Positions 51,920 through 60,086 of a stretch of 64,000 nt of DNA are shown in pieces (positions within the stretch are counted from its first letter, which is position 1; each line of letters starts with the position of its first letter). Position numbers and translations under genes: made by a program. The stretch comes from Acidimicrobiia bacterium. Lineage in GTDB: Bacteria; Actinomycetota; Acidimicrobiia; Spongiisociales; ZC4RG35. The stretch is taken from NCBI GenBank assembly GCA_028284765.1, contig JANQRA010000002.1:540645-604644 (forward strand). Reading direction: 5' to 3'. Under the pieces are notes generated by a model, which saw nothing but the letters and a program-made list of their open reading frames with translations, had not been told where the DNA came from and made no database searches.

Positions 51920-52043
51920 CCATGCGCGGCAGCCAGGTTCGACAGCGCGGCTCGGTTGCTGGTGGCGCAGTTGTGACGATGTCCTCTACCGGCCATCGGG
52001 CCCAACGAGGAAACTGTTGAAGGAGACGAAGTCGGAAGCGACG

Positions 52044-52772
52044 ATGACCAGCCGAAACATCACATACTCTGGCCGGGATCGGATCATCCGATCTCGACCT
52101 CCCGGCGTCGGCGTTTTGGCCGCGATCGAGGGGGTGGGCCTCTTCGCATGGAACCTCGTAGCGACGCCATTCATCGGGGAGAAACGTAGAAGGTGGGGCA
52201 CTATCGAAACCGAGGCGACTGACATGTTGCCCGGCGACGAGCTGGTACCCACGCCCAAGTGGTCATACACGATTGGGGTCGACGTCGAAGCTTCTCCCGA
52301 ACAGGTATGGCCCTGGATCGCTCAAATCGGACAGGGCCGCGGCGGGTTCTACTCCTATCAAACCCTTGAAAACATGGTCGGGTGCAGAATCACCAACACC
52401 AACGAGATCCTCCCCGAACACCAACATCCCGAGGTCGGGGGCGGCGTCCAACTGCATTGGGATGCGCCGCCGCTGCGGATTGAAATCGTAGAACCTCCCA
52501 ATGCACTCGTGCTCTTCGGATCACCGGCGGACATCGGCGACGGTGAGGTTTGGGGACTATCGACCTGGCAATTCATCGTCAGGGCTCGCGAAGACGGAGG
52601 TAGCCGCTTTTTGACGAGAGGCCTGTACGACCACGCACGGAACTGGAAGAGCCGTCTGATGTTCGGGCGCTTCCCGATGGAGGTGGTCACCTTTGTGATG
52701 AGCCGCAAGATGATGCTCGAGGTGAAGCGACTGGCCGAGAGAAGCATGACATCGCGACCGACGCCGGGCTGA
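52044..52772 (+). CDS. SRPBCC-family protein with N-terminal membrane segment
   Basis: 242 residues from ATG 52044 (in-frame TTG at 52017 also possible, but AAGGAG is at 52021). A hydrophobic segment (~20-45, 'GVLAAIEGVGLFAWNLVATPF') precedes an SRPBCC domain: 'DVEASPEQVWPWIAQIGQGRGGFY' in part, 'NALVLFGSP', 'GSRFLTRGLYDHAR'. Known actinobacterial family found with lipid genes; ligand unknown. Confidence 0.78.
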   Translation: MTSRNITYSGRDRIIRSRPPGVGVLAAIEGVGLFAWNLVATPFIGEKRRRWGTIETEATDMLPGDELVPTPKWSYTIGVDVEASPEQVWPWIAQIGQGRGGFYSYQTLENMVGCRITNTNEILPEHQHPEVGGGVQLHWDAPPLRIEIVEPPNALVLFGSPADIGDGEVWGLSTWQFIVRAREDGGSRFLTRGLYDHARNWKSRLMFGRFPMEVVTFVMSRKMMLEVKRLAERSMTSRPTPG

Positions 52773-52868
52773 TGAAAAAAGTGGAAAGCCAGCACTGGGG
52801 CCATTGAGCGGGGTCGCTTGAGCGGCTGTCCGGTGACGGTGCTGGCACCCAATAGAAAGGAACATGTA

Positions 52869-53231
52869 ATGAAGACTGACGAACTGATCGCCAAGGCGAC
52901 CGACACCATGACGGTTACGCGGGTCTACGGAGAGCCGTATCAGGAGAACGGTGTCACTTTGATTCCCGCGGCCTCGATCAAGGGAGGCTTCGGAGCTGGT
53001 GAAGGTGAAGGCGAAGGGACCGATGAAACTGGTTCGGGCTCCGGCCAAGGCGGCGGTGGTGGCGTCGCGGCGCGACCCGTTGGAGCCTTCAAGATCGACG
53101 GCGACAACGTCACATGGGTGCCCGCAGTCGACGTGACCCGCGTCGTTCTGATGGGTCAGCTCGTAGGAATCGTTGCGCTGCTCGTGGTCCGCTCGGTCCT
53201 GCGCAGGAAGGGAGCCCACGAGAACGCATGA
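52869..53231 (+). CDS. GerW/YtfJ-family sporulation-type protein
   Basis: 120 residues, ATG behind GAAAGGAAC. GerW (PF09579) features: 'RVYGEPYQENGVTLIPAASI', a glycine-rich loop (GGFGAGEGEGE...GGGGGVAARPVGAF), then 'VTWVPAVDVTRV' and a C-terminal helix. GerW affects spore germination in Bacillus; in non-sporulating actinobacteria the role is unknown. Same strand and spacing as the SRPBCC genes, so probably in the same transcript. Confidence 0.8.
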   Translation: MKTDELIAKATDTMTVTRVYGEPYQENGVTLIPAASIKGGFGAGEGEGEGTDETGSGSGQGGGGGVAARPVGAFKIDGDNVTWVPAVDVTRVVLMGQLVGIVALLVVRSVLRRKGAHENA

Positions 53232-53279
53232 CGGAACGCTCTCCTTCTTGGAGGTAGAGCGATGAGGAAGGCGGTGTAG

Positions 53280-53930
53280 ATGGCACGGACTGAGAGTGAG
53301 ATCCCGAAGCTCGACCTCCGTCGGCAGTTCAAGGAGTTCTACAAACCTTCGGCCAAGGAAGTAGCCCTGGTCGATGTCCCAGAGTTCCTGTTCGTCGCAT
53401 TGGACGGGACGGTCGGGGCCGGGGTGCGTCCCGGGGAGTCAGAGGACTTCAGCGAGGCGATGGGCGCCTTGTATGCAGTGGGCTATGGCCTCAAGTTCAT
53501 GTCGAAACTCCGAACCGAGGATCCGATCGACTACACCGTGATGCCGGTCGAGGGTCTGTGGTCAACCGAGTCCGGTAGCAAGTTCGAATTCGACTGGCGC
53601 GAGCCGTCGCTCTACACGCTCCTCATGATGCAGCCCGACCACATAACGCCGACGATGTACGAGCAAGCGGTATCTGAAGCCAGAGAGAAAGGCCCTTCAT
53701 CGGCGCTGGACGGCATGCGGCTCGAGCGTTGGCGCGAGGGGTTGTCTGTGCAAATCATGCACATCGGCCCATACGCTGATGAACCGGCCACTCTCGACAA
53801 GATGGAAGCATTCGCCGCAGAGAACGGGCATGAGTTCCACGGTCGACATCACGAGATCTACATCGGGAATCCAAACCGATCCAAGCCGGAGAACCTGAAG
53901 ACGGTTCTTCGCCATCCGGTTCGGGACTGA
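53280..53930 (+). CDS. GyrI-like small-molecule-binding domain protein
   Basis: 216 residues. 'FLFVALDGTVGAGVRPGESEDF' in part, 'YTVMPVEGLWS', 'LYTLLMMQPDHIT', 'VQIMHIGPYADEPATLDKM' and C-terminal 'HHEIYIGNPNRSKPENLKTVL' (in part). This is the GyrI-like/YdeI-type SHS2 fold found in BmrR ligand domains; binds hydrophobic or cationic compounds. End of the block; the next promoter (P8) starts a separate transcript. Confidence 0.84.
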   Translation: MARTESEIPKLDLRRQFKEFYKPSAKEVALVDVPEFLFVALDGTVGAGVRPGESEDFSEAMGALYAVGYGLKFMSKLRTEDPIDYTVMPVEGLWSTESGSKFEFDWREPSLYTLLMMQPDHITPTMYEQAVSEAREKGPSSALDGMRLERWREGLSVQIMHIGPYADEPATLDKMEAFAAENGHEFHGRHHEIYIGNPNRSKPENLKTVLRHPVRD

Positions 53931-53981
53931 CGAACCGATTTCTGAGGGACGCCGGGACAAGCCAGGGAACGGGCACCACAT

Positions 53982-54023
53982 CCCCCCGGGGTGGTTTCGA
54001 GCATGGGTGATGCTCCACCGCCC
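53982..54023 (+). promoter_or_regulatory. MalT-like regulon element P8
   Basis: CCCCCCGGGGTGGTTTCG, then GGGTGATGC (54005-54013) and CCGCCC; 62 nt before GTG 54086. Confidence 0.62.
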
Positions 54024-54085
54024 TTCCGAGATGAACCATCTCGGCAAGAGCAAGAGGAGAAGGGACGGACAATGACAGACGACAA

Positions 54086-54238
54086 GTGCCAGAGAAATAC
54101 GCAACTCGGTGCCGCTACATGACTTCCAGGGGCGAGTACCTGACTCTGGAGCGCAACTACGTCGACCGCAAGAGCAGCGGTATCACGGTGACGGATGACA
54201 AAGGGAAGCAGCTCACGCTTCGACAGCCGAGGAGTTAG
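54086..54238 (+). CDS. Very small protein downstream of P8; possible frameshift
   Basis: 50 residues from GTG 54086 (an internal ATG at 54119 gives 39). Sequence ends 'LTLERNYVDRKSSG', 'ITVTDDKGKQLTLRQ'. The ribosome-like AGGAG at 54055 points to ATG 54072, whose frame closes after 16 codons, so an indel between 54072 and 54085 would join them into one ~55-residue protein. Supported by the conserved promoter element rather than by homology. Not recognised. Confidence 0.4.
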   Translation: MPEKYATRCRYMTSRGEYLTLERNYVDRKSSGITVTDDKGKQLTLRQPRS

Positions 54239-54295
54239 TCCAGATGCCTGCACGAGTATTCCAGGTCGACTCTGTTCTCTTGAGACCCCTGTGGG

Positions 54296-55024
54296 TCAGG
54301 GTTGTTGGAACGTGTCGATATCGGGCCCGACGTTGCTGTCGATGAGTGTGTCCCACTCGGTTTGGTAGATGGGTCGGACGGTTTGTAGGAGTTCGCTGGC
54401 TGTTTCGTGGGCGACTCGGCCGTACTCGACCCAGATTGCTTGACCTTGGGGTGTACGCCAGACAATCACTCCGCTTTCCAGCCCGTTCTCGTCGGTGCCT
54501 GCGTGGGTTACCGCCGCTTCGATGCCCTGAATCTCAAAGGTCCACTTTGGAGTTGTGCTGCCGTCCTCGATTTCGGCGAGCTGTGACTCTGCGAGTGGGC
54601 CGGTGAGGATCATCATGCCCGGGAGGACGCCCTCTTGGTCAGCGGGTCCATTCGACAAATCGATAACGATCACCGCACGGTTTCCGGACTGTTCAGAGAC
54701 TGAACGGATCTCCCATCCCTCGAGATCCACACCTAGGGCATACGCCACGGGATCGTCGGATTGTGGAACACTCGGTGTGGTTGTGGCCGCCTCTTCGGAG
54801 CCGGCTGCGGCTGCGTCCTCAGCCGATGGGGCCGCTGAGTCTGACCAGCTGACTAGTAGAGGAGTAGCCGCCACCGTCACCACCATTACTGCGGCGGCCA
54901 CCGCTGTAAGGGGTCCGCCGATACGGGAGCGGGTCGGTTTCAAATTGTCGGGAATCGAGTCAGGATCTGGGAGAACTTCGGCTTTGCTTCGCAGCGTGTC
55001 ACGGATCTGGTCTTCGATCGTCAT
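54296..55024 (-). CDS. Membrane-anchored putative anti-sigma factor
   Basis: 242 residues, ATG 55024, 4 nt after the sigma factor stop. Cytoplasmic start 'MTIEDQIRDTLRSKAEVLPD', one TM helix (~39-58), an Ala/Ser/Thr-rich linker, and an exported domain (~95-240) with beta strands 'RAVIVIDLS', 'KWTFEIQGIEAAVT'. No known fold recognised. Position directly behind the sigma gene and topology suggest the regulator of that sigma factor. Confidence 0.7.
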   Translation of the reverse strand: MTIEDQIRDTLRSKAEVLPDPDSIPDNLKPTRSRIGGPLTAVAAAVMVVTVAATPLLVSWSDSAAPSAEDAAAAGSEEAATTTPSVPQSDDPVAYALGVDLEGWEIRSVSEQSGNRAVIVIDLSNGPADQEGVLPGMMILTGPLAESQLAEIEDGSTTPKWTFEIQGIEAAVTHAGTDENGLESGVIVWRTPQGQAIWVEYGRVAHETASELLQTVRPIYQTEWDTLIDSNVGPDIDTFQQP

Positions 55025-55028
55025 CTTC

Positions 55029-55559
55029 TCACCTCAACTCTGCTGACAGTCGAGCAAGCGCCCTACTAGTACGGCTCTTCACAGTTCCTGGGGATACACC
55101 GAGCGCTTCGGCTGTCTGCTCAACCGACCAATCAAGAAAGAAACGAGCAACGATCACCGCACGGTGTTTCACCGGCAGCTGATCGATAGCTGCTGACAAC
55201 TCAACGTCGGGAACCCGATCCAAATGAACCGGCTCCACACTCACCAGGTCGCTTGCCTCCGGTCGGCGTTTCCGGAACGACGACACCGCCCAATTGACCG
55301 CAACTCGATAAACCCACGCCTCAGGACTCTCATAGCCACCTACCGAATCCCACCGCTCCCAGGCACGAGCCATACCCTCATCGACCGCATCCCGTGCCCG
55401 AGACGGATCCTTCACCACCAGAGCAACCCCCCGATACAGCTGCTCTCGATTCGCCTCATAGAACCGATCAAACTCAACACGAGTCGGTGACACTCGCAAC
55501 GGCCCTAGAACTTCGGTCTCCACACCTACCCCACGCATGACAACAGCATTCCGTTCCAT
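55029..55559 (-). CDS. RNA polymerase sigma factor, SigE-like/ECF
   Basis: 176 residues from ATG 55559 (ATG 55538 also possible; the frame continues upstream into the attachment-site region and is not coding there). Region 2: 'FDRFYEANREQLYRGVALVV', 'SRARDAVDEGMARAWERWDSV' in part; region 4: 'AAIDQLPVKHRAVIVARFFL', 'SVEQTAEALGVSPGTVKSRT'. Cotranscribed with its membrane partner 54296-55024. Regulated gene set unknown; the same module type recurs at 2967-4411 and 62364-63859. Confidence 0.85.
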   Translation of the reverse strand: MERNAVVMRGVGVETEVLGPLRVSPTRVEFDRFYEANREQLYRGVALVVKDPSRARDAVDEGMARAWERWDSVGGYESPEAWVYRVAVNWAVSSFRKRRPEASDLVSVEPVHLDRVPDVELSAAIDQLPVKHRAVIVARFFLDWSVEQTAEALGVSPGTVKSRTSRALARLSAELR

Positions 55560-55660
55560 GAAACCTGCTTCTTCTGCATCCTGACCTGACTCTGTAAGCC
55601 CGCGTGAGTTGACGTAAGAGAGCACCTCGTACAAAACGAGGCGGTCATGGCCACGATCTT

Positions 55661-55873
55661 GTGGGTCGCCTGTGGGTCGCGAGCCACGACCATCGCCCAG
55701 ATCGGCCACGTGAGGGCCCACCGGAAATGCCTCTGACCAGGGGTTTTAGTGGAGCTGATCGGATTTGAACCGACGACCCCCTCGTTGCGAAAGATGTGGT
55801 CAAAACGCTCTGACCAGGGGAAACAGTGCAGATTGGCGGGTTTGTGGGGCGGCTGTGGGTCGAGCCACGTGAG
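55661..55873. repeat. Short direct repeats flanking the tRNA fragment (arm-site-like)
   Basis: GTGGGTCG occurs at 55661-55668, 55672-55679 and 55855-55862; CTCTGACCAGGGG at 55731-55743 and 55808-55820; GAGCCACG at 55681-55688 and 55862-55869; CCACGTGAG at 55706-55714 and within GAGCCACGTGAG (55862-55873). The copies bracket the tRNA-Ala fragment at similar distances, as arm-type integrase sites would. Confidence 0.6.
55750..55792 (-). other. tRNA-Ala(CGC) 3' half, probable attachment site
   Basis: On the minus strand the sequence gives anticodon loop TTCGCAA (anticodon CGC), stem CGAGG, variable GGGTC, T-arm GTCGG-TTCAAAT-CCGAT, acceptor CAGCTCC and discriminator A. Position 70 is U, as expected for the tRNA-Ala G3.U70 pair. 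The 5' half is missing: sequence beyond 55792 does not continue the anticodon stem. Breaks exactly at the anticodon loop are typical for tyrosine recombinase attachment sites. A translation through it ('GVVGSNPISST') is a tRNA artefact, not protein. Confidence 0.78.
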
Positions 55874-56165
55874 ATGTGGTGAGACTTGGTGAGGACAAGT
55901 CAGCACTCTCGTGCACCTTTATTGGGCGGCGTTGACACCTGCCGAGAACACCCGATCTCGTTGTTCTCAGATAGCGCATAATGCCGGTTCTCGCGTGGGT
56001 GTTTCGGCCAAGTCCGGCGACCCATCACACGCCCTATGCGCTCCCAACCGAGCGGCTGTTGGAGTGCTGGAAGCGCCGTGAGGGACTGAGAGGCCCCATC
56101 GGATGTGTCCAGGGATCCTGCGGCAACGTCGGTCTAGCGTGTCCAACGAGGAAACTCTTTCTGCC

Positions 56166-57962
56166 ATGACTCTCAACATCACTCTTCTGACATCCGAGGT
56201 CATTTACCAGGCAGCTGACTACCGCCTGTACGACGTCAATTCGAAACGGCCTGAACGTCAGCCATCGACCAAGGCCATCATTTTCCAAAACCCTGATTGG
56301 ACGGGCTTTGTCACCTACACCGGAATCGGGAGAGTCGGGACAACACACACTGGTGAGTTCGTTCGTGACTGGGTCGACAACCGGTCCGACCTGTCTTTCA
56401 GAGAGGTCGCGGAGAGAATCCAGAGTGCGGCAGGGCCATGGATTCTCAGGTACGCACCGGGGAGTAGGCAGACCTTCGTGGTCGCCGGATTCGTGGAGGG
56501 ATCCCCGGAGGCTGCTGTCATTTCCAATTTCGAACGCTGGCACGGGGCGGAGGAGGACGAAGTCTCATCGGTGTTCTTCGAATCAACTGTCCGACTGAAG
56601 GGTCGTCCCGAGGTGGTTGTCACGGGCTGTCGGCATGTTGTGCCCCGTCACCGCAGACGCGTGCTGAAGAGACAAGCTGAGAAGGCCAGCGTCGATCCGG
56701 CTCGCATTCGTCGTGCACTCGCGGATGTGATTAGGGAGGGTGCCGAGAGTGAGCCAGACTTGATAAGCGCAGACTGCTTCGTCTACTCCCAAGATCGACA
56801 TGGGCGTGGCCACGAGGAGACGTTCGGCCACGTTCGAACAGATCTCCCGCATGTTCTACCCGATTCTGCGCGCCAGGCGGTGGAGAGCCTCCTCGACGAT
56901 CACTTCGGAGAGGGTACCTGGACAATGAAGAGCGGAACGTTCGCCCGCTCCGGATCTAATCCCGAACCGCCACAGGACTGCGTTCTCACACTCTCGACAC
57001 TTCCTGTGAATGGGAGGCACGAGATCGTTCAGCTAGTCAATCCAGAGGGACGCCGGGCCACTCCTAGGGCGGTGAATAGCTCCGGCCTTATCGTGGGCGA
57101 GGCCACTCCGAGGTGGCAAGGTCCGAGCTATCCGGCGATGTGGCAAGATGTCACAAGTCTGGTTTTCCTGCCCCACTTTGGTGGCCTAGGCGGCCAGGCG
57201 CTCTCAGTCAATGAGAGTGGGGTCATCGTCGGCCGTTCGGAGACGAGCGACCGCGCATCAACGGCCTGCGTCTGGCGTTTGGATGGGTCGGTCGAAGACA
57301 TCGGCTCACGTGTCGGGTCACACAGCGGAGCTGTGACCATAAACGCGAGCGGCGACATCGGAGGCTGGGTGTCTATCCACGCCGTGGAGGGCGGCCAAGC
57401 CCACTTCCGACCCGCGTTCTGGGCAAGGACGGGTAATCCGGTCATTCTCGAAGACCTGGATGGAGGGTGGGGACAAGTCGTCGACATGAATGAGAACGGA
57501 ATCGCATTGGTCAGGGTCCATCACGGGCCATCTGCTGAGGCTGGCCTGTGGGATGGTGTGAAACTCAATATGCTCGGACAACTGTCGCCGGAGGTCCGCT
57601 CGTTCTACCCGAAGCGCCTCACAGCCGACGGGGGTGTGGTTGGCACAGCAATAATGCACTCTTCAAAGCGTGAAATAGCTACCTGGGATCAACGCGACGG
57701 CTGGGGTTCTCTTGGCGCTGCTAGTCACGATCGGGAACTGTCCGGAGCGTCAACGATCCCACCTCAGACGCTGGTTGGCGACACCGAACGAGAGGACTTC
57801 CGCGTCCCCTGGCTATGGGATCATGCAACGAATCAGTACGGCCTGATCCCTCACTATGTCCACCATCATCACCACCTGAGCCATGTATCCAACGATGGGC
57901 TCATCGTGGGGAACGCTTCCTCGGATAGATGCAGTCACCCGCTGCTGTGGACACCAGGCTGA
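56166..57962 (+). CDS. Protein with N-terminal Ntn-like region and HAF-type repeats
   Basis: 598 residues from ATG 56166. The N-terminus 'LNITLLTSEVIYQAADYRLYD' (in part) resembles the start of proteasome/Ntn-hydrolase-like proteins, but I cannot find a processed Thr/Ser/Cys. Residues ~290-598 carry HAF-type repeats of the 'AvNssGlIVGea' and 'aVTINASGDIGGW' kind with 'MWQDVTSLVFLPHFGGLGG', in part, usually beta-propeller-like and extracellular, yet no signal peptide is seen. His-rich 'HYVHHHHHLSH' near the end. Function unknown. First gene inside the putative island. Confidence 0.6.
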   Translation: MTLNITLLTSEVIYQAADYRLYDVNSKRPERQPSTKAIIFQNPDWTGFVTYTGIGRVGTTHTGEFVRDWVDNRSDLSFREVAERIQSAAGPWILRYAPGSRQTFVVAGFVEGSPEAAVISNFERWHGAEEDEVSSVFFESTVRLKGRPEVVVTGCRHVVPRHRRRVLKRQAEKASVDPARIRRALADVIREGAESEPDLISADCFVYSQDRHGRGHEETFGHVRTDLPHVLPDSARQAVESLLDDHFGEGTWTMKSGTFARSGSNPEPPQDCVLTLSTLPVNGRHEIVQLVNPEGRRATPRAVNSSGLIVGEATPRWQGPSYPAMWQDVTSLVFLPHFGGLGGQALSVNESGVIVGRSETSDRASTACVWRLDGSVEDIGSRVGSHSGAVTINASGDIGGWVSIHAVEGGQAHFRPAFWARTGNPVILEDLDGGWGQVVDMNENGIALVRVHHGPSAEAGLWDGVKLNMLGQLSPEVRSFYPKRLTADGGVVGTAIMHSSKREIATWDQRDGWGSLGAASHDRELSGASTIPPQTLVGDTEREDFRVPWLWDHATNQYGLIPHYVHHHHHLSHVSNDGLIVGNASSDRCSHPLLWTPG

Positions 57963-58175
57963 TTCACAGGGAGCGTCTCGGACCCGGGGCGCGGTCGAGT
58001 TGGGCTAGTCGCCCACTACGCCCCGGTGGGGTCAGTCGCTCATATCAACAGATCCCGGGCGAAACTGCCCATATCTAGGATCGATCGCTATCGGCACCTC
58101 CCGCTCGGGTGGGTTCGCCGCGTGGGGTCCCACGTGATGGTGGAACTCTGTCCGGCGGCTTATCGTCTTCTAATT

Positions 58176-58775
58176 GTGAGCTTCGGACGAGTTCAGATCG
58201 TTGCCGTGCTTCTTGGTCTGGTGGTGGCGGCATGTTCATCCGATGGCAGTGGCTCGGCTGGCGCATTATCCACGGTCGCTTCATCGACAACCCAGCCAAC
58301 GACAGCGACGACGGAGCTGCCGGCGTTGAGTGATAGTGGGCAGGCGGGATTTGATGAGTTCCTGGGAACAGCGGAGCGTGCCTGCGTTGATGTCGATCAG
58401 ATAGTGGCAACGGCTGAGCCCAAGTTGGTGGGTCCTGAGGACAACAGACAGCACGTGTTTGACATTCGTTCGGGTGAGTTCCTTGTGGGGAACTTTGCGT
58501 TCATCGTGGATGGATGGTCGACGGCTTGGCCAGATGGTGAAGCGAAGATCTATTGGATTCCATTCGATCATCGGGTTGCCATGTCAGAGGTGTTGGAGGT
58601 GACGGTCGAACCACTCGATCGAGATGATGCTGCCGTGGTTCAGACTTTCGGGCAGCCGGCGTCAAACGCTGCTGGGGTCTTCTGGCCGTCAGGGACGAAG
58701 TTCACTGAACCCGGCCGGTATCGACTTACGGCTACAGCGCCTGGGCACTGGGGTTGTTTCGAAGTGACTGTTTGA
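58176..58775 (+). CDS. Lipoprotein, unknown function
   Basis: 199 residues from GTG 58176; upstream starts (58137 ATG, 58026) are possible. Lipobox 'LGLVVAAC', Thr/Ser linker, then a ~150-residue exported domain ('EFLVGNFAFIVDGWST', 'YWIPFDHRVAMSEVLEVTVE' in part, 'GRYRLTATAPGHWGCFEVTV') suggesting an Ig-like beta sandwich. Not recognised. Separated by repeated intergenic sequence from the next gene. Confidence 0.65.
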   Translation: MSFGRVQIVAVLLGLVVAACSSDGSGSAGALSTVASSTTQPTTATTELPALSDSGQAGFDEFLGTAERACVDVDQIVATAEPKLVGPEDNRQHVFDIRSGEFLVGNFAFIVDGWSTAWPDGEAKIYWIPFDHRVAMSEVLEVTVEPLDRDDAAVVQTFGQPASNAAGVFWPSGTKFTEPGRYRLTATAPGHWGCFEVTV

Positions 58776-58844
58776 TGCTGGTCCCCGGTGTCACGCTGGC
58801 GTGACGCATATCAAAACTATTGGGCGGATCACACCCATCCCAGC

Positions 58845-58880
58845 GGGTGCGCGAGAACGGCACGTCCTGGGCGGTTGTGG
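58845..58880. repeat. Intergenic repeat, copy 1
   Basis: GGGTGCGCGAGAACGGCAC begins this copy and it ends in GCGGTTGTGG; a related copy lies at 62276-62326 and parts recur at 60094-60140 and 55970-56000. Restricted to the right part of the window. Confidence 0.5.
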
Positions 58881-58898
58881 ATGTCGGCAGCGGACCCT

Positions 58899-59927
58899 TT
58901 AGGGACAGGGGCTGCTGATCCAGTCGATTGCTGCATCTAAGACCTCGTCGGTGTCGTCGAGGGGATATAGATCGACGACTCGTTGATCGGGTTCAATCGG
59001 TCCGTGATGGACAGCGCCTGTGCGATCTTGGGCGGGCGATGTGGCAACAGTCAGAGATGCTCCGTCGACAAACCAAATGGTTTTGGCGTTGGTTGGCACT
59101 CCTCGTGTTGAGGTGCCAAGGGACCGTGAGTTGTCGCGTCCGATGAACCCGATCATGATGTGCTCCGCGGCGCTTGCGGTTTCGGCCGATATGAGGACCC
59201 CCACCGGAGCGTCAGTGTGAGTGGGCGTATAGAGGTTGGTCTCCAGCTCCACAGCCTCCTCGATCTGGGTGCTGGATGGCGGCTCGGCGAGATACGGAGA
59301 TTCGTAGCTGGTCACTACGTTTGAGGTTTGGAGCTCAGACAGTGGGGTTCCGTTCATCCGGACTTCTCCACCCTTGTAGGACCATTCGGTCGAGTCCAAC
59401 GGAAACGACAGGAACACGCCTTCTCCGAACAAGGGGCCCAAACCTGCAGCCATCAACGGGAGAACTCCGCCTTGGTTGTCTCTGAGGTCGACCACCCATC
59501 CGCAGACCGGTGTCTCTCCGTCGAGACTTCGCATGGCATCCACAACCGTCGTTGCGTATTGAGTGAAGTCGTCCTCAGAGAGTCCTCCGGTGTCAGGCAG
59601 ATACAAGTAACCGACCGAGGGGCCAACCAGTTCTCCGTAGGGCGTGGCATCCGACTCGGTCGGCCAGGATGCGTTGGGCGAAGGTCGCCTAAACCGAGTG
59701 TGCGGGTCGTCGACTAGGGCAAGAGCGGTTTCGATAGCCAGATAAGCCTCACTCTGAGTAGGCGAATCTGAAAGCCCTTCCAGGGCAGCCGATCGGATAG
59801 TCGACCAGTCGATGTCAGAGCTTCTCCAGAATTCAACCTCCATCACACCAACGACGTCCTCGACGTAGCGGCCGTAGTCCACCTCCTCCAAGTCGGAGGA
59901 GTCGCCCGCGCACGCAACGACCGCCAA
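58899..59927 (-). CDS. S41-family peptidase, lipoprotein (probable 5' frameshift)
   Basis: 342 residues from TTG 59927. S41 features: 'GPSVGYLYLPDTGGLSEDDF' in part, 'CGWVVDLRDNQGG', and nucleophile in 'SAETASAAEHIMIGF'. The frame begins inside a signal peptide ('LAVVACAG'). The missing positively charged start is found in the adjacent frame from GTG 59972 (VAIHRLVPRLLRIAFMC), so one indel near 59930 would restore a normal lipoprotein. Exported serine peptidase; substrate unknown. Confidence 0.72.
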   Translation of the reverse strand: MAVVACAGDSSDLEEVDYGRYVEDVVGVMEVEFWRSSDIDWSTIRSAALEGLSDSPTQSEAYLAIETALALVDDPHTRFRRPSPNASWPTESDATPYGELVGPSVGYLYLPDTGGLSEDDFTQYATTVVDAMRSLDGETPVCGWVVDLRDNQGGVLPLMAAGLGPLFGEGVFLSFPLDSTEWSYKGGEVRMNGTPLSELQTSNVVTSYESPYLAEPPSSTQIEEAVELETNLYTPTHTDAPVGVLISAETASAAEHIMIGFIGRDNSRSLGTSTRGVPTNAKTIWFVDGASLTVATSPAQDRTGAVHHGPIEPDQRVVDLYPLDDTDEVLDAAIDWISSPCP

Positions 59928-60086
59928 TGCACATAAACGCGATCCGTAAGAGGCGAGGAACTAGTCGGTGGATAGCCACACTCAGATGATCACGCCGAAG
60001 ACCAGGCCAGTGACAGTTTCAAAGGTCAGTTCGCAGAGACACCCACCCATAACAACAGATCCGGAGCGATAACGCTCCACAAAGCG

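Noticed and set aside
38892..54023. Interpreting the C/G-run elements as simple terminators
   Set aside because: They lie upstream of starts with fixed internal spacing and orientation and lack T-tracts; a terminator role does not explain the conserved GGGKGATG part.
55526..55906. 126-residue minus-strand frame containing 'GVVGSNPISST'
   Set aside because: It reads through the tRNA-Ala fragment and repeats; such peptides are a known artefact of translated tRNA genes.
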